The notes: generated by a model from the sequence alone, not told the origin. A stretch of DNA of 35,949 nt from Microcaldota archaeon (GCA_014874295.1 JACWAL010000015.1:1-35949); one strand, 5' to 3'; shown: positions 22,381 through 30,956, numbered from the stretch's first letter. A program made the numbers and translations.

Positions 22381-22966
22381 CTTCGTCTGATCTATACAGG
22401 CCTTTCATATAGTAATATCTGTTCCTATAAATAAGGTCTTGAACTCTTGTGTTCTCGTAGCCGAGGCTCTTATACATTGACACCATCTTGCTGTTCTCGT
22501 CAGTCCTGCCGATGAAGATTGCATCTTGCATCATATTGAAGGCCTCGAACCTCTGCTCCATCAGCATGGTACCAATCCCCATTCCCCGGAACCCTGCGTC
22601 CACTGCAAGTTCATCGCCATAGATTATCGGACGCTTGTACAGCCATGATTGTGCCAGGAGGGCCTCTGCCAATTCCGGTGGGAATCTGCCTGGGCCAACC
22701 TGATACGCGACGCTGAACCCAACGACCCTTTCGCCATATGGATCGAACCCCTCCTTCTCCGGGTACGTGGTCGGCAATACGGCGATGGTGAAGCTCAGGT
22801 TTGCCTCGTCAAAATAGCCGTTTACTTCTTTCATTATGTCCTCAGTCGACCACTTTTCGAACCACGGCGGCTCGGCGAAAACCTTCGCGTATAGCGAAGC
22901 GAATCCATCGAAGTCGGTGTACGAGTACTCTCTCGCTACCACTAGCGTGCCATCCCTTCTCAGCAC
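22337..22966 (-). CDS. GNAT-family N-acetyltransferase
   Basis: The 209-residue protein has a GNAT layout: an N-terminal DFDGFASLYAKVFAEPPWFE helix region, a motif D/A ELAVDAGFRGMGIGTMLMEQ with the acetyl-CoA loop (R/Q-x-x-G-x-G), and DAIFIGRTDENSKMVSMYKS followed by LGYENT in motif B. Acceptor unknown. The start is GTG 22966 with GAGG upstream. It overlaps the M20 gene in another phase, suggesting a two-gene unit. Confidence 0.85.
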   Translation of the reverse strand: MLRRDGTLVVAREYSYTDFDGFASLYAKVFAEPPWFEKWSTEDIMKEVNGYFDEANLSFTIAVLPTTYPEKEGFDPYGERVVGFSVAYQVGPGRFPPELAEALLAQSWLYKRPIIYGDELAVDAGFRGMGIGTMLMEQRFEAFNMMQDAIFIGRTDENSKMVSMYKSLGYENTRVQDLIYRNRYYYMKGLYRSDEVDRCGRYIEWRRTK

Positions 22967-23026
22967 CCTCTGGACCCGGCCAGAAGACTCAGTTCTCTCT
23001 ACTTTGGTTTTTTGTGTTCCAAGAAA

Positions 23027-23359
23027 TCACCTTTTAACATTATTGCCAGCCATGAGCGACAGTAGCAACAGCCCAAAGTTCGTTGCGCGGGGCATTCCCT
23101 GCGCGCAATCAATGAGGCCCAGCTCTCTCAGAGTTTTTGCACTGCTCTTTAAAGTCGAAAGCGGAACCCCTGTAGATTCGCTGATGCGAATCAGCATTTG
23201 AGTGATGCCGTAGCTATTCCTGATTACCCTTGAAAGGATGAGGATTTGGGTTTCGGTAAGTGCCCTCTTCAGCACGAGGTTCAGCGCTTCAGCATCGGCG
23301 ATGCTGACATCAAGGCGGAGACTTCCGCCGCGGCGTGTCGGCTTTGCATCACCATGCAC
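23027..23359 (-). CDS. Helix-turn-helix transcription regulator
   Basis: The 110-residue protein has a winged-helix region: LTETQILILSRVIRNSYGIT, ISESTGVPLSTLKSSAKTLR (recognition helix) and LRELGLIDCAQGMPRATNFG (wing), ending in a short hydrophobic helix. The pattern resembles MarR/ArsR-like small archaeal regulators, without effector residues I can name. The start is GTG 23359, about 25-35 nt from a TATA-like ATATATTATTT (minus strand, about 23385-23395). Confidence 0.7.
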   Translation of the reverse strand: MHGDAKPTRRGGSLRLDVSIADAEALNLVLKRALTETQILILSRVIRNSYGITQMLIRISESTGVPLSTLKSSAKTLRELGLIDCAQGMPRATNFGLLLLSLMAGNNVKR

Positions 23360-23421
23360 TCACACTAACAGTGGTTAATGTTGCAAATAATATATATCGC
23401 TTTTGGGCGAGGTTGTTCGAC

Positions 23422-23950
23422 CTACTTGAACCTCGCACTCTTCATCGCATGAAGGTCCTTGCCATACAACTTGTAGAGCCTGACCGCGCTTATGTTGCCC
23501 ATGGCCTTTCCTTCTATCCCGAGCTCCCTTATACAATTGTATACCTCCTTCGCTGCTACCCTCCACTTCCACGTAAGGAGGGATACGGGACCATGTGTTG
23601 ATGTCGACATTCGCGCCCTTGTAGACACAGGACTCACGCAGGTTCTCCTGATAATAGCGCTCTTTTATGAAGCTCGAGAATATCTGCGCAGCCTTCTCGA
23701 AGTCCTCTACGCCGGTCTCTATCTCCGTGGTGTTGCGCAGACCATTCCCTTTCCTGAACTTGTATGTCAGTGTGGATTTCTTGCCATCGGTGCGGATGCG
23801 CACGTAGTTGTCTTCCCCTTCCTTGTTGGAGAGGTTGAAGACGTACCTCTTGAGGAGGAACTTACCAACAAATTTTGCTTTCCTGGTCCTTAGGCTCTTC
23901 CTGAGTGACGGCACATCTATGCCTATGGCCTTCGTCTCTATCTCAAGCAT
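23422..23950 (-). pseudogene. CYTH-domain (class IV adenylate cyclase/thiamine triphosphatase-like) gene broken by a frameshift
   Basis: From ATG 23950 one frame reads MLEIETKAIGIDVPSLRKSL with the family's ExExK-type start, then DNYVRIRTDGKKSTLTYKFR and TEIETGVEDFEKAAQIFSSF, then SRIPPYVEVEG. The other frame resumes AAKEVYNCIRELGIEGKAMG and AVRLYKLYGKDL. The join is next to a GGG run near 23559-23561; a one-base insertion explains it. CYTH enzymes act on triphosphate substrates with divalent metal in a beta-barrel tunnel. The remainder is intact, so the damage is recent or a sequencing error. Confidence 0.83.
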
Positions 23951-23960
23951 GTGCGCACGC

Positions 23961-24758
23961 TCAGGTAAGCAGCACTCCTCCATCGACGACAATCTGGCTG
24001 CCTGTCATGTACGATGACATGTCAGACGCGAGGAAGAGTGCGACTTTGCCGATATCATCGGGGTCTCCGAACTTCCCCATTGGTATCTTCTTCATGAATG
24101 CGTCCATCATCGCCTTTATGTCTACGCCGGCAGGCATCGTGCTCTGCTGCAGTTTCTGCGTTCCTGGGGTGGTTATGCCCCCTGGAGCTATGGCATTCAC
24201 GTATATCTTGTACTGTGCCAGCTCGAGCGCTATGTTCTTGGTGAAGCCCCACACACCGTGCTTAGACGCGTCATAGTGCGCCAACCCGATCATCGATGGG
24301 TGCAGCGCGTCGATTGACGTGACGTTTATTATCTTGCCTCCCCTGCCCTGCTTTATCATCTGCTGTGACGCGTACTTCGTGCACAGGAACACTCCGTTGA
24401 GGTTCACATCTATGACCTTCTGGAAGTCCTGGAGAGTCATATCCTTGAGCGGAATTTCCGGATAGATGCCGGCGTTGTTGACCAGTATGTCCAGGCCTCC
24501 ATAGGCATCTACCGTGCCAGAGATCATGTTCTTGACGCTCTCCTCGCCCGACACGTCGGTTGGTATGGCCATCGCTTTCCATCCGTTCGCCTTCAGCTTC
24601 TCGACTGCAACCCTGTCTTCCTCTGGGTTCTTGCTTGCCACGATGACATTCGCGCCAGCCTCAGCCAGCCTCGACGATATCCCGAACCCTATGCCTATCG
24701 CCCCCCCAGTGACTATCGCGGTCTTCCCCTTCAGATCTAGCAACTCATTGACCTTCAT
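23961..24758 (-). CDS. Short-chain dehydrogenase/reductase (glucose 1-dehydrogenase-like group)
   Basis: From ATG 24758 (MKVNELLDLKGK) the protein has 265 residues. It has the cofactor motif TAIVTGGAIGIGFGIS, NNAGIYPE, and the active site Ser in INVTSIDALHPS with YDASKHG (Tyr/Lys). It ends in VDGGVLLT, as in classical SDRs. IVASKNPEED after beta-2 gives no clear NAD/NADP preference. The track start at 24788 is replaced because a TATA-like AATTTATTTG (about 24786-24795, minus strand) lies where it would be transcribed from, predicting a leaderless mRNA from about 24760. Sugar or alcohol substrate possible. Confidence 0.9.
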   Translation of the reverse strand: MKVNELLDLKGKTAIVTGGAIGIGFGISSRLAEAGANVIVASKNPEEDRVAVEKLKANGWKAMAIPTDVSGEESVKNMISGTVDAYGGLDILVNNAGIYPEIPLKDMTLQDFQKVIDVNLNGVFLCTKYASQQMIKQGRGGKIINVTSIDALHPSMIGLAHYDASKHGVWGFTKNIALELAQYKIYVNAIAPGGITTPGTQKLQQSTMPAGVDIKAMMDAFMKKIPMGKFGDPDDIGKVALFLASDMSSYMTGSQIVVDGGVLLT

Positions 24759-24850
24759 CGAATCACGCAATAGCTTCCGATGCAACAAATAAATTAGTTG
24801 CGCTGCCGCACCGGCAGAACGCTTTTTAATATGCGGTGTGAATCGGCAGC
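24759..24850. promoter_or_regulatory. Divergent promoters of SDR and MFS genes
   Basis: On the minus strand AATTTATTTG (about 24786-24795) is about 30 nt from the SDR start; on the plus strand TTTTTAATAT (24823-24832) is about 20-28 nt from the MFS start. The 92-nt region is shared, so one regulator could control both. Confidence 0.5.
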
Positions 24851-26224
24851 ATGGCTGGCCCTGCCTCTGAGTCGCATAGCAGAAGCGCTACCGCACGGGA
24901 TGTCATCGCCAGGCTTAACAGGATACCTGTTTGGGCTTTCCCGCCGTCCTTCCTCGCGATAATAGGGATGGGGTACTTCTTCACGTTCTTTGACATAACC
25001 AACATCGGCTTCGCGATGCCAGCGATAGCTGTGCAGTTCGGGCTGACTGGATCGGAGAGTCTCTTCGTGGCGCTCGCCATAGGCCTGATAGGCTACATAT
25101 TTGGGTCCTATATAATCGGCACGCTCTCCGACAGGTACGGAAGGTTCAATATGATGCTCGTGACGATGGTGCTCATAGCGATAGGGTCGTTCGGCGATGC
25201 AGTCGCTACTAGCGTGATAACGCTCTCGCTGTGGAGGTTCGTGACAGGCATGGGTGTCGGCGCCGACCTCAACCTCGTGTCCACATACATCGGCGAGCTC
25301 GCACCGTCGAACAAGCGCGGCAGGATATCGATGTTGACGTTCCTGATAGGCATAGTTGGACAGTCAATAACGCCGTTCGTCGCTTTGGCGCTCGTGCCTG
25401 AGTTCGCGATAGGGTGGAGGCTCCTCTTCGCCATAGGAGGCATTGTGGCCGTGATTGCAATAGCTATGAGGTTCAAGCTCTCCGAGTCGCCGAGATGGCT
25501 TGCACTGCACGGCAGGATGAGGGAAGCTAATGCGGTGGTCACGAAAATGGAGGCATTCGCGAGGAAGAAGGTGAAGACGCTGCCGAAGCCCAAGCCGGGT
25601 GACGTGGACCTCTCGAAGGGCAGGTTTCCGACTTATTACTTGTTCAGGAGGCAATACGCGACCAGGCTGCTCATGTTCGCCTCGATGTGGTTCTTCTGGT
25701 ACATAGGCAACTATGGCTTCCTAGGAGACGCCGCAACGCTGCTGGCCGCGCAAGGTTTGACAATCGAGAACTCGATACTCTTCATAGCGGTGGGAGCTGT
25801 AGGTTATCCTGTGGGCGCGTTCGTCATGGCTAAAGTAGCTGACAGGTTCGAGAGAAAGTGGCTGATACTATGCGCCGCTGCAGTGTGGCTCGTTGGAATG
25901 GCGCTGATAGGCACCCTCTCGTCTTATTCCATAATGCTCGGCTCGTTCCTCGCCGCGCTCTCCCTTGGCCTGTATCTCCAGATAGCGTACACGTTCACGG
26001 CCGAGAGTTACCCGACAAGGGCGAGGGCCTCCGGCTTCGCCCTCAGCGACGGCATAGGCCACATAGGAGGTGCAGTTGGCGCGCTCGCGTTACCCATCAT
26101 GGTCTCTGCCTTTGGCTTTGGGGTGGCGTTCGCAGCCATAGGGGTAACAGGATTAGCTGCAGGGATCATTGCGCTCGCTGGCCCCGTCGCCTCGAGGCTG
26201 AGCCTCGAGGAAGTCTCCGCTTAG
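24851..26224 (+). CDS. MFS transporter, sugar/metabolite-porter type
   Basis: The 457-residue protein has about 12 predicted membrane segments in two halves separated by a charged central loop (FARKKVKTLPKPKPGDVDLS, about 235-255). The MFS loop 2-3 motif appears as GTLSDRYGRFNMML and again in half two as AKVADRFERKWLIL. RFVTGMGVGADLNLVSTYIG and SYPTRARASGFALSDGIGHI also match the family. Substrate not decidable from sequence; the SDR next door may use the same metabolite. The C-terminus overlaps the 3' end of the convergent APC gene by 59 nt and contains a perfect hairpin. Confidence 0.92.
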   Translation: MAGPASESHSRSATARDVIARLNRIPVWAFPPSFLAIIGMGYFFTFFDITNIGFAMPAIAVQFGLTGSESLFVALAIGLIGYIFGSYIIGTLSDRYGRFNMMLVTMVLIAIGSFGDAVATSVITLSLWRFVTGMGVGADLNLVSTYIGELAPSNKRGRISMLTFLIGIVGQSITPFVALALVPEFAIGWRLLFAIGGIVAVIAIAMRFKLSESPRWLALHGRMREANAVVTKMEAFARKKVKTLPKPKPGDVDLSKGRFPTYYLFRRQYATRLLMFASMWFFWYIGNYGFLGDAATLLAAQGLTIENSILFIAVGAVGYPVGAFVMAKVADRFERKWLILCAAAVWLVGMALIGTLSSYSIMLGSFLAALSLGLYLQIAYTFTAESYPTRARASGFALSDGIGHIGGAVGALALPIMVSAFGFGVAFAAIGVTGLAAGIIALAGPVASRLSLEEVSA

Positions 26225-27479
26225 GGCTCTTCCTGCGCAGCAGCGCATAGTAGGCGCTCACGATTACGAGCAGCGCGGCCAGCGCATACAGGCTTATCGG
26301 CGTGAGGAAAAAGACGAGCGTAAGCGCCGACACAACACCCATGGCCGGCACGGCGACGAAGTACTTCGACCTGAAAAGTGTGCTGGTGCTGCGCAGCGTG
26401 AGCCTTATCGCGGCCGCATTCGCTATCGCGTAGCTGAGCAGCGCGGCCGCGTTGCTGAGCGACGCTATCTCGGTGAAGTCTATCGTCAATGCGGACAGCG
26501 CCATCGCCGCGGTGATCACTATTATGGCGATGCCGGGCGTGCCGAACCTGCTTATCCTCCTAGCGACCTTCGGCAGGTTGTCGTCCCTTGACATGGCGAA
26601 CGTCACCCTCGACACGCCGAGTATCATCGAAAGTGTCACGTTTATCGTGGCGAAGAGTGCTCCAATTGCTATTATGTAGCCGAAGATAGGGTTGCCGGTC
26701 GCGTATCTTATAGCCGCTTCAAGCGGCGCCTGCGACGACGCAAGGCCCGTATATGGTATTATCCCGATGAGCACGACCATCACGGCAACGTAAAGCACGG
26801 CAGATATCAGCAGCGAGTAGACTATGGAGCGGGGTATCGTGCGCCGCGGGTCCTTCACCTCATCACCCAGCGCGGTGATTCTCGCGAATCCGGTGTACGC
26901 GAAGAACACGAACGCGGCGGCCACGAACACGCTCCCGAACCCATTGGGCAGGAACGGGACGTAGTTGCCTGCCCTTATGAAGAACGAGCCGACGGCTATG
27001 AATACGACGAGCACCGCAATCTTTATCGCGGTAAGCACGAGCGAGACTTCGGCCGTGGATTTCACGCCCACGTAGTTTATCGCACCGAGCACGGCGACCA
27101 GGATTGCCGCGATGACAGGCACGCCGAGCGTCGTGCCAAACAGGCTTGCAAAGTAGCTGCCGAAGCTGAGCGCCATGACCGCACCTCCAACGATTCCGGA
27201 CGCGACGAACGTGAGGCCGACGATGAATCCAGGGTAGTGGCCGAGCTCCCTCCTTGCGTACTCATAGTTGCCGCCCTCCTTGACGTACGCATGGGAGAGC
27301 TGCGCGAAGCTCAGCCCGGTCAGGATCGAAACCACAGCGCCGACGACCAGCGCCAGTATGACGGCGGGACCCGCTATGCCAGCGGCTAGGCCGCTGATGA
27401 CGAATATGCCCGCTCCTATAATCGCACCTATGTTTATCGCCAGTGCCTCCTTAAGGCCCAACGCTCTCTTCAGCTGCAT
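26166..27479 (-). CDS. APC-superfamily amino-acid permease
   Basis: The 437-residue protein has about 12 membrane helices. The substrate-binding unwound helix 1 is seen as NIGAIIGAGIFVISGLAAG, with GGNYEYARRELGHYPGF after helix 2 and FVFFAYTGFARITALGDEVKDP (helix 6 region and following loop), all typical of APC transporters. The tail is short and very basic (RRKSPKRRLPRGSASRRRGQ) and is encoded opposite the MFS C-terminus. A TATA-like AATTTAAACC (minus strand, 27501-27510) supports ATG 27479 with a leaderless message. Confidence 0.93.
   Translation of the reverse strand: MQLKRALGLKEALAINIGAIIGAGIFVISGLAAGIAGPAVILALVVGAVVSILTGLSFAQLSHAYVKEGGNYEYARRELGHYPGFIVGLTFVASGIVGGAVMALSFGSYFASLFGTTLGVPVIAAILVAVLGAINYVGVKSTAEVSLVLTAIKIAVLVVFIAVGSFFIRAGNYVPFLPNGFGSVFVAAAFVFFAYTGFARITALGDEVKDPRRTIPRSIVYSLLISAVLYVAVMVVLIGIIPYTGLASSQAPLEAAIRYATGNPIFGYIIAIGALFATINVTLSMILGVSRVTFAMSRDDNLPKVARRISRFGTPGIAIIVITAAMALSALTIDFTEIASLSNAAALLSYAIANAAAIRLTLRSTSTLFRSKYFVAVPAMGVVSALTLVFFLTPISLYALAALLVIVSAYYALLRRKSPKRRLPRGSASRRRGQRAQ
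26190..26210. terminator. Perfect hairpin in the overlapping 3' ends of the MFS and APC genes
   Basis: CCTCGAGGC-tga-GCCTCGAGG is a 9-bp perfect stem with a 3-nt loop. It lies in coding sequence of both genes, in the 59-nt antisense overlap, and could act on both transcripts. No T-tract follows directly. Confidence 0.5.
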
Positions 27480-27570
27480 ACGCTAGGATTCGCATTCGGG
27501 TTTAAATTACATGAGCCTGCAACTCGCCAACGCTTAAGAATTGTGGCTGAGGTATATCGCGCGTGATGAA

Positions 27571-27744
27571 ATGACAGAAGTGGTTGTGCATTCGCTGAAG
27601 GACGGACCGAACGTGGTGATGGTGGACGGCAAGGCCAAGTTTGCACTGTGCAGGTGCGGCCATTCCGACAACAAGCCGTTCTGCGACGGCACACACACGA
27701 AGATAGGGTTCAAGGCAGACGAGAAGGAAGTAAAGGTCCTGTGA
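27571..27744 (+). CDS. CDGSH iron-sulfur domain protein
   Basis: The 57-residue protein from ATG 27571 (MTEVVVHSLKDGPNVVMVDG) carries the complete CDGSH motif CRCGHSDNKPFCDGTH with the three Cys and one His ligands for a [2Fe-2S] cluster. Such proteins are redox or cluster-transfer factors. The track start TTG 27541 adds ten residues and lacks support. It converges on the DUF1059 gene, with a hairpin between. Confidence 0.93.
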   Translation: MTEVVVHSLKDGPNVVMVDGKAKFALCRCGHSDNKPFCDGTHTKIGFKADEKEVKVL

Positions 27745-27746
27745 TG

Positions 27747-27763
27747 ACGGCCACGATGGCCGT
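27747..27763. terminator. Bidirectional hairpin between CDGSH and DUF1059 genes
   Basis: ACGGCC-acgat-GGCCGT forms a 6-bp perfect stem three bases past the CDGSH stop (27742-27744) and eight bases from the end of the convergent DUF1059 gene, suiting both transcripts. Confidence 0.6.
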
Positions 27764-27771
27764 ACGTCGCA

Positions 27772-27957
27772 TCATTTCTCGTCTTCGTCCCTTATGGCAG
27801 ACCTGACTGCGGACATGGTCTTCTTGTCTATCTTTGCCATACCGTGCGCCCCCCTGGCATGCTCCACTATCTTGTCCATTAGCTCCTTTTCGCTGTCAGC
27901 GCTTGTCTTGAAGCCGCATGACATGCCTATATCCCTGCATGCAAAACTCTTCGCCAT
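27772..27957 (-). CDS. DUF1059 small metal-binding-like protein
   Basis: From ATG 27957 the protein has 61 residues: AKSFACRDIGMSCGFKTSAD, SEKELMDKIVEHARGAHGMA and a charged end. The C-R-D-x-G-x-x-C-x-F and HAxxxHG patterns define DUF1059, whose Cys/His residues could bind a metal. Function unknown. GGTGAG precedes the start, and CTTTAAATACC (minus strand, about 27988-27998) gives a TATA box. The track start at 27972 is a weaker codon upstream. Confidence 0.88.
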   Translation of the reverse strand: MAKSFACRDIGMSCGFKTSADSEKELMDKIVEHARGAHGMAKIDKKTMSAVRSAIRDEDEK

Positions 27958-28093
27958 TGTCTCACCACTCACCTACGTGCAGCTTCGGGTATTTAAAGGC
28001 ATGCCGGAGCGCAAATAGCGGAAGAATCCGGCCGATGCTGGGATATGGGTTTTTATAGGCAGGGGTGGACAGATACGCTGAATAGGTGATGGT

Positions 28094-28231
28094 ATGGAAG
28101 CATATTGCGTGAAATGCAAGCAGAAGAGGGAGATGAAGGACGCGAAGCAGGTAAGCATGAAGAACGGGAAGAAAGCCACGACAGGCGCCTGTCCGGTCTG
28201 TGGCACCAAGATGTTCAAGATAGGCGGCTGA
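28094..28231 (+). CDS. Zinc-ribbon miniprotein (DUF5679-like)
   Basis: This 45-residue ORF is absent from the track. It reads MEAYCVKCKQKREMKDAKQV, a basic middle with Lys/Thr, then ACPVCGTKMFKIGG. Two CxxC knuckles (CVKC and CPVC) form one zinc ribbon. The pattern matches DUF5679-type archaeal zinc-ribbon proteins of unknown function. GGTGATGGT precedes the ATG, and GGTTTTTATAGG (about 28047-28058) is a TATA-like box. A strong terminator hairpin follows. Confidence 0.88.
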   Translation: MEAYCVKCKQKREMKDAKQVSMKNGKKATTGACPVCGTKMFKIGG

Positions 28232-28247
28232 TTACCAAGTACGCTTT

Positions 28248-28268
28248 GCCCTGGACGCCGTCTAGGGC
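28248..28268 (+). terminator. Terminator hairpin with pyrimidine tail
   Basis: GCCCTGGAC-gcc-GTCTAGGGC forms a 9-bp stem with one G-T pair, followed by CTTCCTTTTCCTT. It lies between the zinc-ribbon gene and the end of the convergent AhpD-like gene. Confidence 0.65.
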
Positions 28269-28283
28269 CTTCCTTTTCCTTCG

Positions 28284-28625
28284 TCACTTTTTGAAGTCCT
28301 CTATCGCATCCTCGATGAGCTGACTGTACGACAGGGCGGGGCCTCCACCCATGAGCACGGCGACCCAACCAGCCTCCCTTATCTCCTGCTCCGTCGCGCC
28401 TGCATCGAACGAACCCTTGACGTGATACGCAATGCACCACTCGCAGTGGCCGGTGACCGAAAGCGCGACGGCTATGAGCTCCTTCGTCTTCGTGTCAAGC
28501 GCGCCAGGCTTCTCAATGGCCTCGAGCAATTCCATGAACTTCCCTATCTGCGTCGGGCTGTCCTTCTGCCACTTGCCCACTGAATCGTAAAATTCATCCA
28601 ACAATCCCTTCATGTCTTCTTTCAT
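28284..28625 (-). CDS. Carboxymuconolactone decarboxylase/AhpD-family protein
   Basis: The 113-residue helical protein has the redox motif CEWCIAYHVKGSFDAGATEQ (CxxC followed by His) and KELIAVALSVTGH, as in AhpD-like peroxidase-supporting proteins. It could reduce peroxides or act as a disulfide-active protein. Starts at ATG 28625. It precedes no obvious partner; the FKBP gene lies upstream on the same strand after about 80 nt. Confidence 0.9.
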   Translation of the reverse strand: MKEDMKGLLDEFYDSVGKWQKDSPTQIGKFMELLEAIEKPGALDTKTKELIAVALSVTGHCEWCIAYHVKGSFDAGATEQEIREAGWVAVLMGGGPALSYSQLIEDAIEDFKK

Positions 28626-28707
28626 GTTTTCACCAATAAGTCTTGCGACCCGATCCGTATTGGGGGGAAAGTGCTAAAAAAGTTCAGACCATGAGCCGCT
28701 CAGCAGG

Positions 28708-29238
28708 TCATTTGCTCTTCTGTATCCCGACGACCTCAATCGTGAACACGAGGGTCTTGCCGGCCATCGGCGGGTTGAAGTCAACTGTGGCGGTGTTGGA
28801 ATCGACCGCAGTCACGACTCCCTGCGCCTGCTGGCCGCTCTGCGACGTGCTCGTCACAGCCATCCCGACTTTCACGCTCTGGTTGCCGAACTGGCTGATT
28901 GGCACGGCGATTATAAGGTTGGAGTTGACCGCACCATATGCCTCATCTGGGGGCAACGTCACGGTCTTGTTCTCGCCCACCTTCATGCCTATCACGGCGT
29001 TGTCGAAGCCGCTTATCATCTGACCTGACCCTACGGTAAAATTGAGGGTCTCCTTCCCAGCATTGGAATCGAACACCGTTCCATTCGTGAACTTCCCTGT
29101 ATAGTACACCTCCACAGTGTCGCCGACCGCGACGGTCTGCGCACCAGAATTGCCGGCCACAAGATACACCACTATCGCCGCGACCGCTATCACGGCTATT
29201 ATTATCACAGCCAATCCCGGCATCGTCGTCCATTTCAT
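28708..29238 (-). CDS. Membrane-anchored FKBP-type peptidyl-prolyl isomerase (SlyD-like)
   Basis: From ATG 29238, preceded by GGTGAT, the protein has 176 residues. An N-terminal signal anchor (PGLAVIIIAVIAVAAIVVYL) places the enzyme outside the membrane. The FKBP domain has VAVGDTVEVYYTGKFTNGTV, FTVGSGQMISGFDNAVIGMK and VGENKTVTLPPDEAYGAVNS. An insert-in-flap-like segment follows (QFGNQSVKVGMAV, QQAQGVVTAVDSNTATVDFN, NPPMAGKTLVFTIEVVGI), as in SlyD. It probably assists folding of surface proteins such as the pilin-like ones at the window ends. It follows the GT-C-like gene by 23 nt and is probably co-transcribed. Confidence 0.92.
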   Translation of the reverse strand: MKWTTMPGLAVIIIAVIAVAAIVVYLVAGNSGAQTVAVGDTVEVYYTGKFTNGTVFDSNAGKETLNFTVGSGQMISGFDNAVIGMKVGENKTVTLPPDEAYGAVNSNLIIAVPISQFGNQSVKVGMAVTSTSQSGQQAQGVVTAVDSNTATVDFNPPMAGKTLVFTIEVVGIQKSK

Positions 29239-29261
29239 GTGTATCACCGCAACGCGGCGGG

Positions 29262-30956
29262 TCAGCCTGGCACTTTGACCGCGGCGCTTGCTGTCGAATT
29301 ATGCAGGGGTACAAAATATAATACAGCATGGTTGTAGTAGGCGAAGCCCTCAATGTTTGGAGAGTAGTTCCCAGGCGCATTGGGGTAGAGTGCCGTGCGC
29401 CAGTAAGGGCATTTCGAGAGGACATCTGGAGTGTAGTTCAGGCCCGGAAGGGGTGCATACTTGGTGAGCACGACATATGAACCTGATGGTATGTCCGTGC
29501 AGTTGCGTATGCCATCAACCGCGTAGAACCTGTTCATGTTGTCGAACTTCATGTAGATTATTATGTTAGAGAACATCTGTGAGTATGCTACTGGAAGATA
29601 AATGCGTGTCGTGTTTGGAAGGGAACTCAGGTACTGCGATATTGTGTATGTATCATACCTTGCAAGGAATGAGGCCTGCTGTTGCATATTTATAACCTGC
29701 AGCGACGTGACCAGCAGGAACGCAAGCGCGGCGATTGCTATGCAGTATGACACGTGTCTGTGCAGCCTGTTCCTCTTGTTGCTCTGCAGAAACTTGGCGA
29801 TGCCTATCGCTATTATTACGGTGGTTGGCACGGCTATCAGCGTAAGGAAGCGCTGCAGCCTGTGTAGGAGCAGGTAGTGCGGGGGAGAGATACCGAAGCT
29901 CATCGGTCCGAATTCGAGGTACAGGAATGCGGCCACGAACCAGAATATTGCGAAGTAGGATTTTCGCTCGCGTCTGAACAGGAGATATAGGGCAGCTATG
30001 ACCGCGGCATAGAAGAAGAATCCGACGGAATTGCCCAGATTGGAGCCAGCATTAAGAAATGCTGATATGCTTGGCGCGCCGGACTGCAGCTCTGATGATG
30101 CGATTCCTGTCAGGTCGTACGGGAACATCCACTGCGGGTAAAACTCGAGGTTTTGGCTTGCTCCAGGAATAGTAGTATAGCTGCCCGTCGTCGCATTGAT
30201 GGCGCCTATCTTGCTGAAGAACTGGGAGTTGACCGAGAACGTTATGAAGGGGTTCCCGCAATTCAGCTGATTGAATGTAAAGAGCAGCAGAAATGCAAGT
30301 GCGGCACCGTAGACGAAGTGCAGCGACACCCCGTTTATCTTTATCTTCCTGCGGATTACCTCAATAAGCAGATAGAGGAGCGCTACGGGTACTATTATCG
30401 CGCCTTCAGGGGTGGTGAGCACGGGCGCCACAAGCAACGCCCCTGCCGCCAGGTACCACCACCTCGACGACCTATGCTCTGCATAAAGTATGGCCAGCAT
30501 GAGCATGGAGGTTAACAGCATCATCGGTATGTCATCGCTGATGGTCACGCCGAGTATCGCGGTAAGCGGAAATATGAGCATGAGGAATGCTGAGAGAAGA
30601 CCGGCCTTCTCGTTGTAGAGCTCCTTGCCTATATAGAATGCAACGATTATCGAACCCACGTACGAGATGATGTCCCACAGCGCACCGGATAGCATGCTTA
30701 TCCCCATCAGCTTGTAGAATAGGGCTATCGGATAGATCATCAGGAGCCTTATGCTGAATATATAGGAACTCTGCTGGAAGCCCCCGGACAGGACCTGCAT
30801 GGCTATTGTTAGGTACGTGACATCGTCGCCGTACGACGATGGGCCTATCGTGAACGAGACCGAGTACACGACCGCAGATATCACAATAGCGGCGAGTATC
30901 ACGTATCCGAGCTTCGTAGTCTTGTTGTGACCTCCGTGTTTGGCTGTACTGTGCAT
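29262..30956 (-). CDS. Polytopic membrane protein, GT-C glycosyltransferase-like (PMT/ArnT type)
   Basis: The 564-residue protein has about 11-13 hydrophobic segments over the first 400 residues, then a soluble outer domain (about 420-564). The first outer loop carries GPSSYGDDVTYLTIAM with the paired acidic residues (D44-D45) typical of GT-C enzymes, and a second ISDDIPMM sits at the end of a helix. Such enzymes move sugars from lipid carriers to proteins or lipids on the outer face. The family call is from topology and the DD motif only. The FKBP gene directly downstream suggests a shared role in making exported proteins. Confidence 0.7.
   Translation of the reverse strand: MHSTAKHGGHNKTTKLGYVILAAIVISAVVYSVSFTIGPSSYGDDVTYLTIAMQVLSGGFQQSSYIFSIRLLMIYPIALFYKLMGISMLSGALWDIISYVGSIIVAFYIGKELYNEKAGLLSAFLMLIFPLTAILGVTISDDIPMMLLTSMLMLAILYAEHRSSRWWYLAAGALLVAPVLTTPEGAIIVPVALLYLLIEVIRRKIKINGVSLHFVYGAALAFLLLFTFNQLNCGNPFITFSVNSQFFSKIGAINATTGSYTTIPGASQNLEFYPQWMFPYDLTGIASSELQSGAPSISAFLNAGSNLGNSVGFFFYAAVIAALYLLFRRERKSYFAIFWFVAAFLYLEFGPMSFGISPPHYLLLHRLQRFLTLIAVPTTVIIAIGIAKFLQSNKRNRLHRHVSYCIAIAALAFLLVTSLQVINMQQQASFLARYDTYTISQYLSSLPNTTRIYLPVAYSQMFSNIIIYMKFDNMNRFYAVDGIRNCTDIPSGSYVVLTKYAPLPGLNYTPDVLSKCPYWRTALYPNAPGNYSPNIEGFAYYNHAVLYFVPLHNSTASAAVKVPG

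Noticed and set aside
21512-22390. 292-residue plus-strand ORF
   Set aside because: Shadow of the M20 peptidase gene; Ser/Pro/Leu-rich composition.
27741-27810. Box C/D-like GTGATGA near the CDGSH stop
   Set aside because: No box D at suitable spacing, and the sequence is better explained by the stop codon and terminator hairpin.
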